This document shows positions 49,584-60,005 of a stretch of 64,000 nt of DNA, in pieces. The notes beneath the pieces were generated by a model that was not told where the DNA came from, searched no databases, and worked only from the letters and a program-made list of their open reading frames with translations. The stretch is taken from positions 147,910 through 211,909 of the forward strand of contig NZ_KN322985.1 of NCBI RefSeq assembly GCF_000774145.1, read 5' to 3'. The stretch's first letter is position 1, and each line of letters starts with the position of its first letter. The position numbers and the translations under genes were made by a program. The stretch is from Pseudomonas mediterranea CFBP 5447. GTDB lineage: Bacteria > Pseudomonadota > Gammaproteobacteria > Pseudomonadales > Pseudomonadaceae.

Positions 49584-49911
49584 GAGAAGCCTGATTCCTT
49601 TTTCTGGTGAAACCTCGTCACATCCAGACGGGACGAACGAAGCTCGCCGCCACAGGACAAGTGCCGTGCAGCGACTTACGACAAATCAACGAGTTATGCC
49701 ATGGATCTGCGCAGTAAAGACCGCTTCGTGAAGCGGCCCTGGAAACCGCCGGATGTTATCACAAGAGCCGCCACGCACCTATCCCCCAGATGCGCATGGA
49801 GCATAGTTAGTTGACCGGTGACAGGCTGGAATGGGACGAGAGGGGCTTAGAAGCGCTGCGACGGAAGAATTTGCGCTCGAATGCAAGAAGATTCATAGGT
49901 TTCAAGGACCT
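49584..49911. other. gyrA upstream region
   Basis: About 330 bases between the gyrA start and a REPIN should hold the gyrA promoter. A small stem, CCGCTTCGTGAAGCGG (49721-49736), lies in the leader. I see no gene. The AGAAAAAGGAA just before gyrA on the minus strand is its ribosome site. Confidence 0.5.
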
Positions 49912-50005
49912 CATCGCGAGCAGGCTCGCTCCCACAGGGAGGCTTTGCATACCCGGGATTCCGGGCATGCCCCGATTCCATGTGGGAGCGAGCCTGCTCG
50001 CGATG
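49912..50005. repeat. REPIN downstream of mtnA
   Basis: TCGCGAGCAGGCTCGCTCCC and GGGAGCGAGCCTGCTCGCGA enclose a spacer that itself has an inner palindrome (ACCCGGGATTCCGGGC). It lies between mtnA and gyrA. Confidence 0.87.
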
Positions 50006-50028
50006 GCGATACACCTGAAAAAACCGTC

Positions 50029-51105
50029 TTAATGCAGCCGCTTACGACACATCAACTGCGCCATCTTCGCGGTATCCGGGCGCTCGACGCTCCCCTTCTC
50101 GGTGACGATGACATCGATCAGGTCCGCCGGCGTGACATCGAACACCGGGTTGAACGCCTCCACCTCCGCGCCGACCCGCTTGCCGCCGACTTCCAGCAGT
50201 TCGCGCCCGTCGCGCTCTTCGATCGGGATGTCCTCGCCGCTGGCCAGGTTCATGTCGATGGTCGAACTCGGCGCCACCACCATGAAGCGCACACCGTGAT
50301 GCATGGCGCAGACCGCCAGTTGATAGGTACCGATCTTGTTCGCCACGTCACCGTTGGCGGTGATACGGTCGGCGCCGACGATCACCCAGGTCACGCCCTT
50401 GGTCTTCATGATGTGGGCGGCAGAGGAGTCGGCGTTGAGGGTCACCGGGATGCCCTCGTTGGCCAGTTCCCAGGCCGTGAGGCGCGAACCCTGCAGCCAT
50501 GGACGGGTTTCGTCGGCGTAGACCCGCTCGACCATCCCTTCGATGAATGCACCGCGAATCACCCCCAGGGCCGTGCCGAAGCCGCCAGTGGCCAGGGCAC
50601 CGGTGTTGCAATGGGTCAGGATGGCCTGGGCATTGCCCTGATGCTTGCGGATCAGGTCGACGCCGAGCTGGGCCATGGTCAGGTTGGCTTCACGGTCACT
50701 TTCGTGAATGGCGATCGCCTCGGCCTCGAGGGCGGCCAGCGGCTCGGCATGCTCTTTCAAGCGCGCCAGCCGGTCACGCATCCGATCCAGGGCCCAGAAC
50801 AGGTTCACCGCCGTCGGCCGGGACTCGGCCAGCAAAGTGAAGTCAGCCTCCAGCGCCGCGCACCAGTCCCCGCCCTCGGCCACCCTCGCCCGGGCGGCCA
50901 GCACCACGCCGTAAGCCGCACTGATGCCGATGGCCGGCGCGCCGCGCACCACCATCGTGCGTATGGCCTCGGCCACACCGGCCGCACTGGTGTAGGCGAT
51001 CCAGTTTTCCTCGAACGGCAAAACACGCTGATCCAGCAGATACAGGGCGCCATCCCGCCAATCGATGGCCTTCACCTTCTCCGCAGCCAACAGTTGATCG
51101 CGCAT
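50029..51105 (-). CDS. mtnA: methylthioribose-1-phosphate isomerase
   Basis: The ATG at 51105 gives 358 residues ([20 protein letters not shown]). The eIF2B-like fold carries [20 protein letters not shown], the catalytic Cys in [14 protein letters not shown] and the catalytic Asp in [20 protein letters not shown]. It converts 5-methylthioribose-1-phosphate to methylthioribulose-1-phosphate in methionine salvage. A TTG at 51129 is less likely. It is divergent from the mtaD-like gene, a pair that fits one pathway. Confidence 0.95.
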   Translation of the reverse strand: MRDQLLAAEKVKAIDWRDGALYLLDQRVLPFEENWIAYTSAAGVAEAIRTMVVRGAPAIGISAAYGVVLAARARVAEGGDWCAALEADFTLLAESRPTAVNLFWALDRMRDRLARLKEHAEPLAALEAEAIAIHESDREANLTMAQLGVDLIRKHQGNAQAILTHCNTGALATGGFGTALGVIRGAFIEGMVERVYADETRPWLQGSRLTAWELANEGIPVTLNADSSAAHIMKTKGVTWVIVGADRITANGDVANKIGTYQLAVCAMHHGVRFMVVAPSSTIDMNLASGEDIPIEERDGRELLEVGGKRVGAEVEAFNPVFDVTPADLIDVIVTEKGSVERPDTAKMAQLMCRKRLH

Positions 51106-51210
51106 CCTACACTCCGCACTCTTGAACAAAGCCGCCGATTATAGCGATCCCAGCGTGATGACGCTCGGGTATACTTCGCCATCCTTTATAACCCATGGAA
51201 CCGATCCACG

Positions 51211-52542
51211 ATGCCCAAGCCCGCCGTTGCGCTCGACTTACTATTGCTGCCGACCTGGTTGGTGCCTGTCGAACCCGCCGGCGTGGTACTCAAGGATCAT
51301 GGCCTGGGTGTCCGCGACGGTTGCATCGTGTTCATCGGTCCACGGGCCGAAGCCCTGAAATGCGAGGCCACCGAGGTCCGTGAGCTGCCGGGCATGCTGC
51401 TCAGCCCTGGCCTGATCAACGCCCACGGCCATGCGGCGATGACACTGTTCCGCGGCCTGGCCGACGACCTGCCCCTGATGACCTGGCTCGAACAACATAT
51501 CTGGCCGGCCGAGGGCAAATGGGTCGATGAAGACTTCGTGCGCGACGGCACCGACCTGGCGATCGCCGAGCAGATCAAAGGTGGCATCACCTGTTTCTCT
51601 GACATGTACTTCTACCCCAAGGTTGCCAGCGAACGCGTCCATAACAGCGGCATCCGTGCGCAAATCGCCATTCCGATCCTCGATTTCCCGATTCCCGGGG
51701 CCGCCAGCGCCGACGACGCCATTCGTCAGGGCATCGAATTGTTCGGCGACCTCAAGCACCATCCGCGGATCAAAGTCGCATTCGGCCCGCATGCGCCCTA
51801 TACCGTGGGCGATGAGAACCTGGAGAAAATCCGCGTGATCGCCGAAGAGCTGGACGCGGCCATTCATATGCATGTTCACGAAACCGCCTTCGAAGTGCAG
51901 CAGGCTGTGGATAACACCGCCGAGCGGCCGATTGCTCGCCTCGGACGACTGGGCCTGCTGGGGCCGCGTTTCCAGGCTGTGCACATGACTCAGATCAGCG
52001 ATGAAGACCTGGCCTTGCTGGTAGAAAGCAATTGCAGCGTGATCCATTGCCCGGAATCGAACCTGAAGCTGGCCAGTGGTTTCTGCCCGGTGGAGCGCTT
52101 GTGGCAGGCCGGTGTCAATGTGGCGGTCGGCACCGACGGCGCGGCGAGCAACAACGACCTGGACCTGCTGGGGGAAACCCGCACCGCAGCGCTGTTGGCC
52201 AAGGCCGTCGCCGGCTCGGCCACGGCCCTGGATGCCCATCGGGCGTTGCGCATGGCCACGCTCAATGGCGCCCGGGCGCTGGGCATCGAGGCCACCGTCG
52301 GCTCCCTGGAAGTCGGCAAGGCCGCCGACCTGGTGGCCTTCGACCTGTCGGGATTGGCCCAGCAACCGATTTACGACCCGGTGTCGCAGCTGATCTACGC
52401 CACCGGCCGCGATTGCGTGAAACACCTGTGGGTAGCCGGCAAGCCGCTGCTTGAAGACGGCCGGCTGACCCGCCTGGACGAACAGCAACTGACCGCCACG
52501 GCCCAGGCCTGGGGTCGCCGCATCAGCGGTCACGACGAATAA
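51211..52542 (+). CDS. mtaD: MTA/SAH deaminase of the TRZ/ATZ amidohydrolase family
   Basis: This 443-residue metal-dependent deaminase has the HxH metal motif in [20 protein letters not shown]. Further ligands are in [13 protein letters not shown] and [20 protein letters not shown]. This set matches methylthioadenosine/S-adenosylhomocysteine deaminases, which yield methylthioinosine, a route used in pseudomonads before phosphorolysis. It starts at an ATG 62 bases before ubiG's leader end and is probably co-transcribed with ubiG-mupP. Other TRZ/ATZ substrates cannot be excluded by sequence alone. Confidence 0.85.
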   Translation: MPKPAVALDLLLLPTWLVPVEPAGVVLKDHGLGVRDGCIVFIGPRAEALKCEATEVRELPGMLLSPGLINAHGHAAMTLFRGLADDLPLMTWLEQHIWPAEGKWVDEDFVRDGTDLAIAEQIKGGITCFSDMYFYPKVASERVHNSGIRAQIAIPILDFPIPGAASADDAIRQGIELFGDLKHHPRIKVAFGPHAPYTVGDENLEKIRVIAEELDAAIHMHVHETAFEVQQAVDNTAERPIARLGRLGLLGPRFQAVHMTQISDEDLALLVESNCSVIHCPESNLKLASGFCPVERLWQAGVNVAVGTDGAASNNDLDLLGETRTAALLAKAVAGSATALDAHRALRMATLNGARALGIEATVGSLEVGKAADLVAFDLSGLAQQPIYDPVSQLIYATGRDCVKHLWVAGKPLLEDGRLTRLDEQQLTATAQAWGRRISGHDE

Positions 52543-52604
52543 CCCTGCCTCTTGAGCCACGGCTCGGGGCCACTGATTTTTTCAAGTTTTTCGAGGATCT
52601 GCAC

Positions 52605-53303
52605 ATGAGCAACGTCGACCACGCCGAAATCGCCAAATTCGAAGCCCTGGCTCACCGCTGGTGGGACCGCGAAAGCGAGTTCAAGCCGCTGCACGATATC
52701 AACCCGCTGCGGGTAAACTGGATCGACGAACGGGTCAACCTGGCTGGCAAGAAGGTGCTCGACGTCGGCTGCGGCGGCGGCATCCTCAGCGAAGCCATGG
52801 CCCAGCGCGGCGCAACGGTGATGGGCATCGACATGGGCGAAGCACCGCTTGCGGTGGCGCAGTTGCATCAACTGGAGTCCGGCGTCAGCGTGGAATACCG
52901 GCAGATCACCGCCGAAGCCCTGGCCGAGGAAATGCCCGCCCAGTTCGACGTGGTCACCTGCCTGGAAATGCTCGAACACGTGCCGGATCCGTCCTCGGTC
53001 ATCCGCGCCTGCTTCCGCATGGTCAAGCCCGGCGGCCAGGTGTTCTTCTCCACCATCAACCGCAACCCGAAGGCGTACCTGTTCGCCATCATCGGCGCGG
53101 AATACATCATGAAGCTGCTGCCTCGCGGCACCCACGACTTCAAGAAGTTCATCCGTCCTTCCGAGCTGGGCGCCTGGAGCCGTGCGGCCGGGCTGACTGT
53201 CAAAGACATCATCGGCCTGACCTACAACCCGCTGACCAAGCACTACAAGCTGGCCGCCGACGTTGACGTCAACTACATGATCCAGACCCTGCGCGAGGAA
53301 TAA
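52605..53303 (+). CDS. ubiG: ubiquinone O-methyltransferase
   Basis: This 232-residue SAM-dependent methyltransferase has the SAM motif [20 protein letters not shown] at about 50-68. [20 protein letters not shown] and [13 protein letters not shown] at the N-terminus and [20 protein letters not shown] later are UbiG hallmarks. It performs both O-methylations in ubiquinone synthesis and associates with the membrane. Four bases separate it from mupP. Confidence 0.97.
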   Translation: MSNVDHAEIAKFEALAHRWWDRESEFKPLHDINPLRVNWIDERVNLAGKKVLDVGCGGGILSEAMAQRGATVMGIDMGEAPLAVAQLHQLESGVSVEYRQITAEALAEEMPAQFDVVTCLEMLEHVPDPSSVIRACFRMVKPGGQVFFSTINRNPKAYLFAIIGAEYIMKLLPRGTHDFKKFIRPSELGAWSRAAGLTVKDIIGLTYNPLTKHYKLAADVDVNYMIQTLREE

Positions 53304-53307
53304 GTCG

Positions 53308-53979
53308 ATGCGTCTCAAAGCGGTTCTCTTCGACATGGACGGCACGCTGCTCGATACCGCGCCGGACTTCATCGCCATCTGCCAGGCCATGCGCGCCGAC
53401 CGAGGCCTGCCACCGATGAACACGCAGCACATTCGTGACGAAATTTCCGGCGGCGCCCGTGCAATGGTCGCGGTGACCTTCTCCATGGACCCGGAATCCC
53501 CGGGCTTCGAGGATCTGCGCCAGGAATTCCTCGATCGCTACCTCAAGGGCTGCGCCGTCCACAGCCATTTGTTCGACGGCATGGCCGAAGTGCTCGCCGA
53601 CATCGAAGCCGCCAACCTGATCTGGGGAGTGGTCACCAACAAACCGGTGCGCTTCGCCGAGCCGATCATGCAGCAGCTGGGCCTGGCCGAGCGCTCGAAG
53701 GTGCTGATCTGCCCGGATCATGTGAAAAACAGCAAGCCGGATCCGGAGCCGCTGGTCCTGGCCTGCAAAATGCTCGACCTGGACCCGGCCAGCGTGCTGT
53801 TCGTGGGCGACGACCTGCGTGACATCGAGTCCGGGCGCAGCGCCGGCACCAAGACCTGCGCGGTGACATACGGCTACATCCATCCGGATGACAACCCCAA
53901 GCACTGGGGCGCGGATGTGGTGATCGATCACCCGCTGGCGCTGCGCGAAGTGCTGGATAACGCGCTGTGCAGTTGTTGA
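53308..53979 (+). CDS. mupP: MupP, N-acetylmuramate 6-phosphate phosphatase
   Basis: This is a 223-residue HAD phosphatase. It shows [13 protein letters not shown] (motif I), VVTNKPVRF (motif II), a conserved Lys in [16 protein letters not shown] (motif III) and [15 protein letters not shown] (motif IV). It is phosphoglycolate-phosphatase-like. The place directly after ubiG is that of mupP in P. putida, which dephosphorylates MurNAc-6-P in the peptidoglycan recycling bypass (with AmgK and MurU). That route lowers fosfomycin sensitivity. Plain Gph activity is the alternative. Confidence 0.87.
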   Translation: MRLKAVLFDMDGTLLDTAPDFIAICQAMRADRGLPPMNTQHIRDEISGGARAMVAVTFSMDPESPGFEDLRQEFLDRYLKGCAVHSHLFDGMAEVLADIEAANLIWGVVTNKPVRFAEPIMQQLGLAERSKVLICPDHVKNSKPDPEPLVLACKMLDLDPASVLFVGDDLRDIESGRSAGTKTCAVTYGYIHPDDNPKHWGADVVIDHPLALREVLDNALCSC

Positions 53980-54025
53980 GCTGATCCGGATACCGCTCCT
54001 GTGGCAAGGGGGGAGCAACTGCTTT

Positions 54026-54119
54026 TGTGGCGAGGGAGCTTGCTCCCGCCGGACCGCGAAGCGGGCCCGCCTTTTTGCGATTGCTGTGCAATCGAGCGGG
54101 AGCAAGCTCCCTCGCCACA
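54026..54119. repeat. REPIN (GTGGCGAGGGAGCTTGC type)
   Basis: TGTGGCGAGGGAGCTTGC (54026) and its inverted copy ending CTCCCTCGCCACA (54119) lie between mupP and yciK. The core differs from the 7/12517 type by GAGCTTGCTCCC in place of GGATTTATCCCC. A second copy of this type is at 63543. Confidence 0.85.
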
Positions 54120-54202
54120 AAAGCAGTAACCTCCTCGCCATCAAAGCTCTGTCTCTGTTCGTCGCCACCACTACCGTGCCGCTCTAAACTGTTGAGGTTT
54201 TT

Positions 54203-54943
54203 ATGTTTGATTATTCCGCCCGCCCCGACCTGCTCAACGGCCGGGTCATCCTGGTCACCGGCGCCGGTCGTGGCATTGGCGCCGCTGCCGCCAAGGCCTA
54301 TGCCGCCCACGGCGCCACCGTGCTGCTGCTGGGCAAGACCGAAGCCAACCTGACCCAGGTCTACGATGAAATCGAAGCGGACGGCCATCCGCAGCCGGCG
54401 GTGATTCCCTTCAACCTCGAAACCGCCCTACCCCATCAATACGACGAACTGGCGGCCATGATCGAAACCGAATTCGGTCATCTGGACGGCCTGCTGCACA
54501 ACGCTTCGATCATCGGCCCGCGCACGCCGCTGGAACAACTGTCCGGCGAGAATTTCATGCGAGTGATGCAAGTGAACGTCAACGCCATGTTCATGCTCAC
54601 CAGCACCTTGCTGCCACTGCTCAAGCTGTCCACGGATGCGTCCGTGGTGTTCACCTCAAGCAGTGTCGGCCGCAAGGGCCGGGCGTATTGGGGTGCCTAT
54701 GGCGTGTCCAAGTTCGCCACCGAAGGACTGATGCAGACCCTGGCCGACGAAGTCGATACCGTCGCGCCGATGCGGGCCAACAGCATCAACCCCGGCGCCA
54801 CCCGCACCAGTATGCGCGCCCAGGCCTATCCGGGAGAAAACCCGCTCAATAATCCGACGCCAGAAGAGATCATGCCGGTCTATCTGTATTTGATGGGGCC
54901 GGACAGCAAAGGCGTCAACGGCCAGGCCTTCAACGCACAGTAA
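54203..54943 (+). CDS. yciK: YciK family short-chain dehydrogenase
   Basis: This 246-residue SDR has the cofactor motif VTGAGRGIGAAAAKAYAAHG. The catalytic Ser is in FTSSSVGRKGRA, and the Tyr-Lys pair is in AYWGAYGVSKFATEG. INPGATRTSMRAQAYPGENP follows and is typical of YciK. Its natural substrate is not established. A REPIN separates it from mupP; a short imperfect stem (GCGGCGGT and ACCGTCGC, 54961-54978) follows the stop. Confidence 0.9.
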   Translation: MFDYSARPDLLNGRVILVTGAGRGIGAAAAKAYAAHGATVLLLGKTEANLTQVYDEIEADGHPQPAVIPFNLETALPHQYDELAAMIETEFGHLDGLLHNASIIGPRTPLEQLSGENFMRVMQVNVNAMFMLTSTLLPLLKLSTDASVVFTSSSVGRKGRAYWGAYGVSKFATEGLMQTLADEVDTVAPMRANSINPGATRTSMRAQAYPGENPLNNPTPEEIMPVYLYLMGPDSKGVNGQAFNAQ

Positions 54944-55303
54944 GCGCTCGCCCCCACGTTGCGGCGGTTTACCGTCGCGACGCTCGAATCCTTCGATAGC
55001 CAGCCAGACGAACCGCCAAAGCCATGTCGCGCAATTTCCGCGTGATATTCGCGATTCTTTTCACTTCATTGATTTGCAATGGATTTTTTTGAAGTGAACG
55101 GACTGGCACGACTTTCGCTCTAACCCTGCTAAACACGCCATGTCCGGCGGGTAACGGAGGTTGATACGAGGCCTGCGTCAGCCAAGGAAAGCAGACTAGA
55201 CTCAAATCAGCGTCCTACGGGACTGACGGGCCAGTACGACACGTAGCCCAAAGCCAACTCACCCAGCCTGCCAGGACAGATTTTGCTTAGGGGCTTACGC
55301 CAA
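54944..55303. other. gene-free region before the diguanylate cyclase
   Basis: These 360 bases hold no open frame with family features on either strand. The first 40 bases include an imperfect stem that may end the yciK transcript. The rest should carry the promoter of the diguanylate cyclase gene, but I cannot single out a promoter. Confidence 0.5.
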
Positions 55304-56230
55304 ATGAAAACGCCCATCCAGACCAACGCGATTGATTTCGACAGCGCCAAACTGCAGCGCCTGGGCCTCGGTCAACCGTCACCGCTCGTCGCGCGGTCCG
55401 TCAGTCTTTCGCAGCTGCGTCAGCAATTGAGTCAGCAATTGCAGACCAGTCTGGAACCGCAGCGGATTCTGGGTCTGTTTTTCCGTGAAGTTCAACGACT
55501 GGTGCCACTGGATGCGCTGGCCTATCAGCACAAGCCCAGCGACTTGCGGCTGGAGTTCGGTCAGCGCGGGCATCATCTGCTCAGCTACAACCTCAGCCAT
55601 GAAGACGAACAACTGGGCGAACTGGTGTTTCGTCGCAATCAGCGCTTCAGCGATGCGGAGCAGAGTGATCTCGAATCAGTGATGTCCTCCCTGCTGTTTC
55701 CACTGCGCAACGCCCTGCTCTACCGCGCCGCGACCCAGAGCGCCCTGCGCGATCCGTTGACCGGGACCGGCAACCGGATCGCCATGGACCAGGTCATGGA
55801 GCGGGAAATCGACATGGCCAGGCGTCACATGCAACCACTGTCGTTGCTGATGCTCGACATCGATCATTTCAAGCGCATCAACGACACCTACGGCCATGGT
55901 GCCGGCGATGAGGTGCTCAAGGCCGTTGCCGAGTCGATTAAGGATCAATTACGCAACGTGGATATGGTGTTCAGGTTTGGCGGCGAGGAGTTCCTGATCC
56001 TGCTTTCCAATACCAGCCGGGAAGCCGCTGCCACGATTGGCGAGCGACTGCGCTATGCAGCCCAATTGCAGGATTATTTCGCTGCCGGTGCCAGGATCGA
56101 GCTGACAGTCAGCCTCGGCTGCGCGACGCTGCTGCCGGGTGAATCCGTGGAAAGCCTGCTGCGCCGGGTCGACAGCGCGTTGTATGTGGCCAAGCGCGAA
56201 GGACGGAACCGGTTGGAGATGGCGGGCTGA
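55304..56230 (+). CDS. GGDEF diguanylate cyclase
   Basis: The ATG at 55304 gives 308 residues; a TTG at 55283 is less likely. The N-terminal part (about 1-140) looks like a GAF-type sensory domain without membrane helices. The GGDEF domain (about 145-305) has [20 protein letters not shown] and the active loop [13 protein letters not shown]. The inhibitory site RNVD stands five residues before GGEEF. It should make cyclic di-GMP and be product-inhibited. It converges on the diiron-protein gene. Confidence 0.9.
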   Translation: MKTPIQTNAIDFDSAKLQRLGLGQPSPLVARSVSLSQLRQQLSQQLQTSLEPQRILGLFFREVQRLVPLDALAYQHKPSDLRLEFGQRGHHLLSYNLSHEDEQLGELVFRRNQRFSDAEQSDLESVMSSLLFPLRNALLYRAATQSALRDPLTGTGNRIAMDQVMEREIDMARRHMQPLSLLMLDIDHFKRINDTYGHGAGDEVLKAVAESIKDQLRNVDMVFRFGGEEFLILLSNTSREAAATIGERLRYAAQLQDYFAAGARIELTVSLGCATLLPGESVESLLRRVDSALYVAKREGRNRLEMAG

Positions 56231-56266
56231 ATGAAAGCGAGCGCAATCGGATATTGACCGAACCTC

Positions 56267-56355
56267 TGTGGGAGCGAGCCTGCTCGCGATAGCGGAGGGT
56301 CAGCTTGCACTGATGCTGGAAATACCGACGCCTTCGCGAGCAGGCTCGCTCCCAC
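56267..56355. repeat. REPIN, first of a tandem pair
   Basis: GTGGGAGCGAGCCTGCTCGC and its inverted copy lie between the convergent cyclase and diiron-protein genes. A second, decayed REPIN follows 45 bases later. Confidence 0.87.
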
Positions 56356-56400
56356 AGGGGATTTGAGGCGAATCAAAATTGAGTAGTCATCCAAACCAAA

Positions 56401-56489
56401 TGTGGGACGAGCCTGCTCGCGATAGCGCTCCAACAGCCAACCTCCCCGTTGACGGTCCGAGCATTTCGCGGAGCAGACTCGCCCCCACA
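56401..56489. repeat. decayed REPIN, second of a tandem pair
   Basis: TGTGGGACGAGCCTGCTCGC has lost one base relative to the consensus GGGAGCGAGCC, and the right arm GCGGAGCAGACTCGCCCCC has several changes. It seems an older copy beside the intact one at 56267. Confidence 0.75.
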
Positions 56490-56504
56490 TCGGTCAACTA
56501 GGCA

Positions 56505-57308
56505 TCAACTCCCGGCCAGCGCCAGGCGCTCGCGGGGGGATGCCGATTTTTCGGTCACCTCCGACTGTTCCAGTTGCATGCAGCGCTCCAGGAACAGGTA
56601 CATGTAGTCGTAGCTCTTGCACACGGCCTGACGCAGTTCGGCCTGCAGAGCCTTGCTCGGATTCATGCCCGCCAGCGTGCAGATGATTTCCAGCGCTTCC
56701 CACGGATGGGCATCGTCGTACTGGGCATGCATCTTCAGCCATTTCATGGCGCGCTTGCGGTCTTCTTCGGCGAAGGCCGCCGCGTAAACGCCGCTGGAAC
56801 ACACCACCGCCGACCACTCACCGGTCGCGCCTTCAATGGCATAGTTGGTCGCCGCGATGGCCACGATCAGCGAGTCCGAAGAGCTGGTATGCCAGCACCA
56901 GTGGCTCAATGCGTGGAGTTCGGGCGGTACCTGCTGTGCTTGCAGGTCCTCAAGCGTCACGCCGTGGGCGGCGCTCCAGTTCACCCAGTAGTCGGCGTGA
57001 TTGAGTTCGACACGGATGTTGCGCATCAGCCAACGCCGGGCCATATCCTCGCCGGGATGGCGGGCAAAGCGGGTCTTGGTGAGGTTCTGTGCCATGTATA
57101 AAGCGAACTGTTCAACGACCGGCCAACCACCGATGAGGTAGTGGCGCATGGTCTTGGCGCTGAGCTTGTTGTCGCGCATGCGTTGATACAGCTCGTGTTC
57201 GACAACCCGGCGCTTGCTCTCGCCGCAATCGGCAATGAGCTGCTGTGCCCATTGTGGATAGCTTTTGGCGTCCATGAGCGGGCCTGTTCGGTTGAATGTG
57301 TCGATCAC
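56505..57308 (-). CDS. haem-oxygenase-like diiron family protein (TenA/PqqC superfamily)
   Basis: The GTG at 57308 has a strong AAAAGGAG site and gives 267 residues; an ATG at 57275 is an alternative. The all-helical fold carries a likely metal ligand set: Glu and His in IRVELNHADYW, Glu in YAIEGATGEW, and His-x3-Asp-x2-His in HAQYDDAHPWEALEI. That last spacing is the one of haem-oxygenase-like diiron oxidases. It lacks the TenA thiaminase Cys signature as far as I can see. The substrate is unknown. It follows the GGDEF-EAL gene by 47 bases. Confidence 0.72.
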   Translation of the reverse strand: MIDTFNRTGPLMDAKSYPQWAQQLIADCGESKRRVVEHELYQRMRDNKLSAKTMRHYLIGGWPVVEQFALYMAQNLTKTRFARHPGEDMARRWLMRNIRVELNHADYWVNWSAAHGVTLEDLQAQQVPPELHALSHWCWHTSSSDSLIVAIAATNYAIEGATGEWSAVVCSSGVYAAAFAEEDRKRAMKWLKMHAQYDDAHPWEALEIICTLAGMNPSKALQAELRQAVCKSYDYMYLFLERCMQLEQSEVTEKSASPRERLALAGS

Positions 57309-57355
57309 TGTCGGGCTCCTTTTGATTGTGATTTTTTTCTGGATCAACAAGAGGC

Positions 57356-59815
57356 TCAGCGGAACGTGCCGGGGGCCTTGAATAACAACGGCTGGGGCCG
57401 GGCCGGCCTGCACTGCAACGTGTCACAGGTAAACAACTGCGGGCGCTCGATGACATACCCTTGAGCGTAATCCACTCCAATCTCCAGCAATGCCTGCTCG
57501 ATCTGGGCAGTTTCCACAAACTCGGCAATGGTGCGCTTACCCATGACGTGGCCGATGTGGTTGATCACTTCGACCATTGCACGGTTAATCGGGTCGTCCA
57601 GCATATCCTTTACGAAACTCCCGTCGATCTTCAGGAAGTCTACAGGTAAATGTTTCAGGTAAGCGAATGAAGACATTCCGGCGCAAAAATCATCCAGCGA
57701 AAAGTAACAACCCAAGCTCTTGAGTTCATTGATAAAGCGAATGGCACTGCCCAAATTCGAAATAGCGCTGGTCTCTGTAATTTCAAAACAAATCATTTCC
57801 GGCGGAATCGAATAGGCTGCGAACTGTTTACGCAGGAAGTCGAGGAACGCCTGATCTCCGATAGTCGTGCCTGACAGATTGATCGCACACATGGCCAAGG
57901 GGCCCTGCCGCGACTCGTTCAGGCACTGGCGGACGATCTTGAAGACATTCTCCACCACCCAACGGTCCAGGGACGTCATCAGGCCATAGCGTTCCGCCGC
58001 AGGGATGAAACTGTCCGGCAGAATCATCCGCCCGGCCTCATCGTGCAGGCGCAACAGGATCTCAATGTGCCCGCCACCGTGCTCGCCCGGACCCAGCGCG
58101 GCGATTTCCTGGGCATAAAGGCAGAAGCGATTTTCCTCCAGGGCCATGTGCAAGCGCTGGACCCAGGCCATCTCACCGAAACGCAGGGACAGCTCCGAAT
58201 CGTCTGCATGGTAGACCTGGACTCGGTTGCGCCCCTTCTCCTTGGCCATGTAGCAAGCCATGTCGGCGGCGCGCAGGGACGCCTCCAGGGTCGTCGGGTT
58301 CTGGGCGATGTGCACCAGGCCGATGCTCACGGTGGTCACGAACGGCCGGCCTTTCCAGACGAAGTGCAGGTTCTGCACGGTCTGGCGCAGGCCTTCGGCG
58401 ATCTTCTCCGCCGCCTCCGGTGAACAATTTTCCAGCAAGATACCGAACTCATCCCCGCCCAACCGGGCCAGGGTGTCGTTTTCCCGCAGGCCCGATTGCA
58501 GCAACGCGCAGATGTGTCGCAACAATTCGTCACCCGCCGCGTGGCCGCAGGTATCGTTGACCAGCTTGAACTGGTCCAGGTCGAGGAACATCAAGGCATG
58601 GCGCCCGGCCTGGCGCGTCAGGTTATGCAGGGCCTGTTCGAGCCGGTATTCGAATTCCCGGCGGTTCGCCAGGCCGGTGAGCGCGTCATGGGTGGCCTGC
58701 CACGACAGGTTGGCAATGTACTGGCGCTCCTGGGTCATGTCGTGCAGGACCAGTACGGCGCCGCTGACCTTGCCTGCATGGCGGATCGGCGCCCCCACCA
58801 GGGTCACCGACACAGTACTGCCATCCAGGCGCTGGATCAGTTTGGAATGTTCGCTGCCGCCACCGAGCCGGCCGCTGAGAATGTGCTCGATCAGCGTCAG
58901 GCCTTCGGTCTGGGCATTGTCGTCGAGCAGATTGAACAACGCGGCCAGGGGCAGTCCGGTGGCATGCTCGGCCTTCCAGTGGGTCATCGCCTCGGCAGCG
59001 GGATTCATGTAGGCAATCGCACCTTCGACGTCGGTGGTGATGACGCCGTCGCCGATGGATTGCAAGGTGATCTGCGCCCGTTCCTTCTCCAGTTGCAAAG
59101 CGTTGGCGAACACCTGACGTTGGGCCAGCAACTTGTGGGTACGCAACAAGGCCAGGACGATGAGCCCCAGCGCTGTGGCGAAGTTGGTCACCAGCAACAG
59201 GCGCAGGATAAAACGCGATCCCTCCCCCAGCGCGTCGCTGAAAGCCTTGGCTGCCGGGGTGACGGAGTCGTTGATGGCAAAGATCTGCGCCTTCCAGCCG
59301 CGGACGTCGGTTTCTGAAACAGTTCCTTCGGTAATGCTGTCGTGCATCTGCCGGGCAACGTTATCCAACTCGATCAGATAGCCGTCGCCTACCGTCCAGA
59401 GATCGATGGCTTCCTCCAGGTAACTGAAATGACGGAAATTCAGATACAGCCAGATCAGGCTGGACACGTCGTCCGGGTGGTTTCCCCCCTGGAGGATGCC
59501 CGCCCGTGCCGCCTCCAGGTCCGGGGGCTGGCGATCCAGCGCCACCCGCAGGTCATGCCCGCCCTCGGGCACGGCAATGGCTTGCTGATATTTGCGGAAA
59601 ATCGCCTCGTCACGGCTGTCGGCATAGAGGTTGAGGTAGTAAATGGCGTCTTTCTGCCCCTTGGACCAGAGGCTTTCCCCCGCGACATAGCCGCGAACGG
59701 CCGACAATACATAGAGGCTGACGCCCCCAAGCAATGCCTGAAATAGCACAACGGCAATGAAGGGCCAGACGATGCCCAACAACCGAGGCGTTCCGAGAGT
59801 CCGCTTTTGCTTCAT
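57356..59815 (-). CDS. membrane GGDEF-EAL protein with PAS domain
   Basis: The ATG at 59815 gives 819 residues. Two membrane helices (about 12-35 and 195-215) bracket a periplasmic helical sensor. A PAS domain (about 240-360) precedes GGDEF (about 375-540), which has an intact ARLGGDEF loop and the REND inhibitory site. The EAL domain (about 560-805) reads EILLR in place of EALLR, and has YAQEIAAL where QPI is usual. It keeps CFEITETSAI, LDDFCAGMSSFAYL and FLKIDGSFV. Both making and breaking of cyclic di-GMP are possible. Confidence 0.9.
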   Translation of the reverse strand: MKQKRTLGTPRLLGIVWPFIAVVLFQALLGGVSLYVLSAVRGYVAGESLWSKGQKDAIYYLNLYADSRDEAIFRKYQQAIAVPEGGHDLRVALDRQPPDLEAARAGILQGGNHPDDVSSLIWLYLNFRHFSYLEEAIDLWTVGDGYLIELDNVARQMHDSITEGTVSETDVRGWKAQIFAINDSVTPAAKAFSDALGEGSRFILRLLLVTNFATALGLIVLALLRTHKLLAQRQVFANALQLEKERAQITLQSIGDGVITTDVEGAIAYMNPAAEAMTHWKAEHATGLPLAALFNLLDDNAQTEGLTLIEHILSGRLGGGSEHSKLIQRLDGSTVSVTLVGAPIRHAGKVSGAVLVLHDMTQERQYIANLSWQATHDALTGLANRREFEYRLEQALHNLTRQAGRHALMFLDLDQFKLVNDTCGHAAGDELLRHICALLQSGLRENDTLARLGGDEFGILLENCSPEAAEKIAEGLRQTVQNLHFVWKGRPFVTTVSIGLVHIAQNPTTLEASLRAADMACYMAKEKGRNRVQVYHADDSELSLRFGEMAWVQRLHMALEENRFCLYAQEIAALGPGEHGGGHIEILLRLHDEAGRMILPDSFIPAAERYGLMTSLDRWVVENVFKIVRQCLNESRQGPLAMCAINLSGTTIGDQAFLDFLRKQFAAYSIPPEMICFEITETSAISNLGSAIRFINELKSLGCYFSLDDFCAGMSSFAYLKHLPVDFLKIDGSFVKDMLDDPINRAMVEVINHIGHVMGKRTIAEFVETAQIEQALLEIGVDYAQGYVIERPQLFTCDTLQCRPARPQPLLFKAPGTFR

Positions 59816-60005
59816 GAGGTCCCTTGCACAGGCATTACCAATGAGCACCCGGGAGAAATCCGCTTCTGATTCCAGAGCCTAGGCCAGTTTTCGCTCCTTG
59901 GAACGGCTGGATCCAAGGAGCGACAGGCTTTGGATGGAAATTCGAAGAAATCGGGGGCGTTTGGCTGATTTTTTTGGATACTAAGCGCAGAAAATCACAG
60001 GAAAC

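Noticed and set aside
46794..49610. A 938-codon open frame opposite gyrA
   Set aside because: It lies exactly antisense to gyrA, is low in complexity (many Gln, His, Asp, Val) and has no domain sense. Such frames come from third-position GC bias.
54969..55205. A 78-codon minus-strand frame between yciK and the cyclase
   Set aside because: There is no ribosome site and no family resemblance, and the orientation is opposite to both neighbours.
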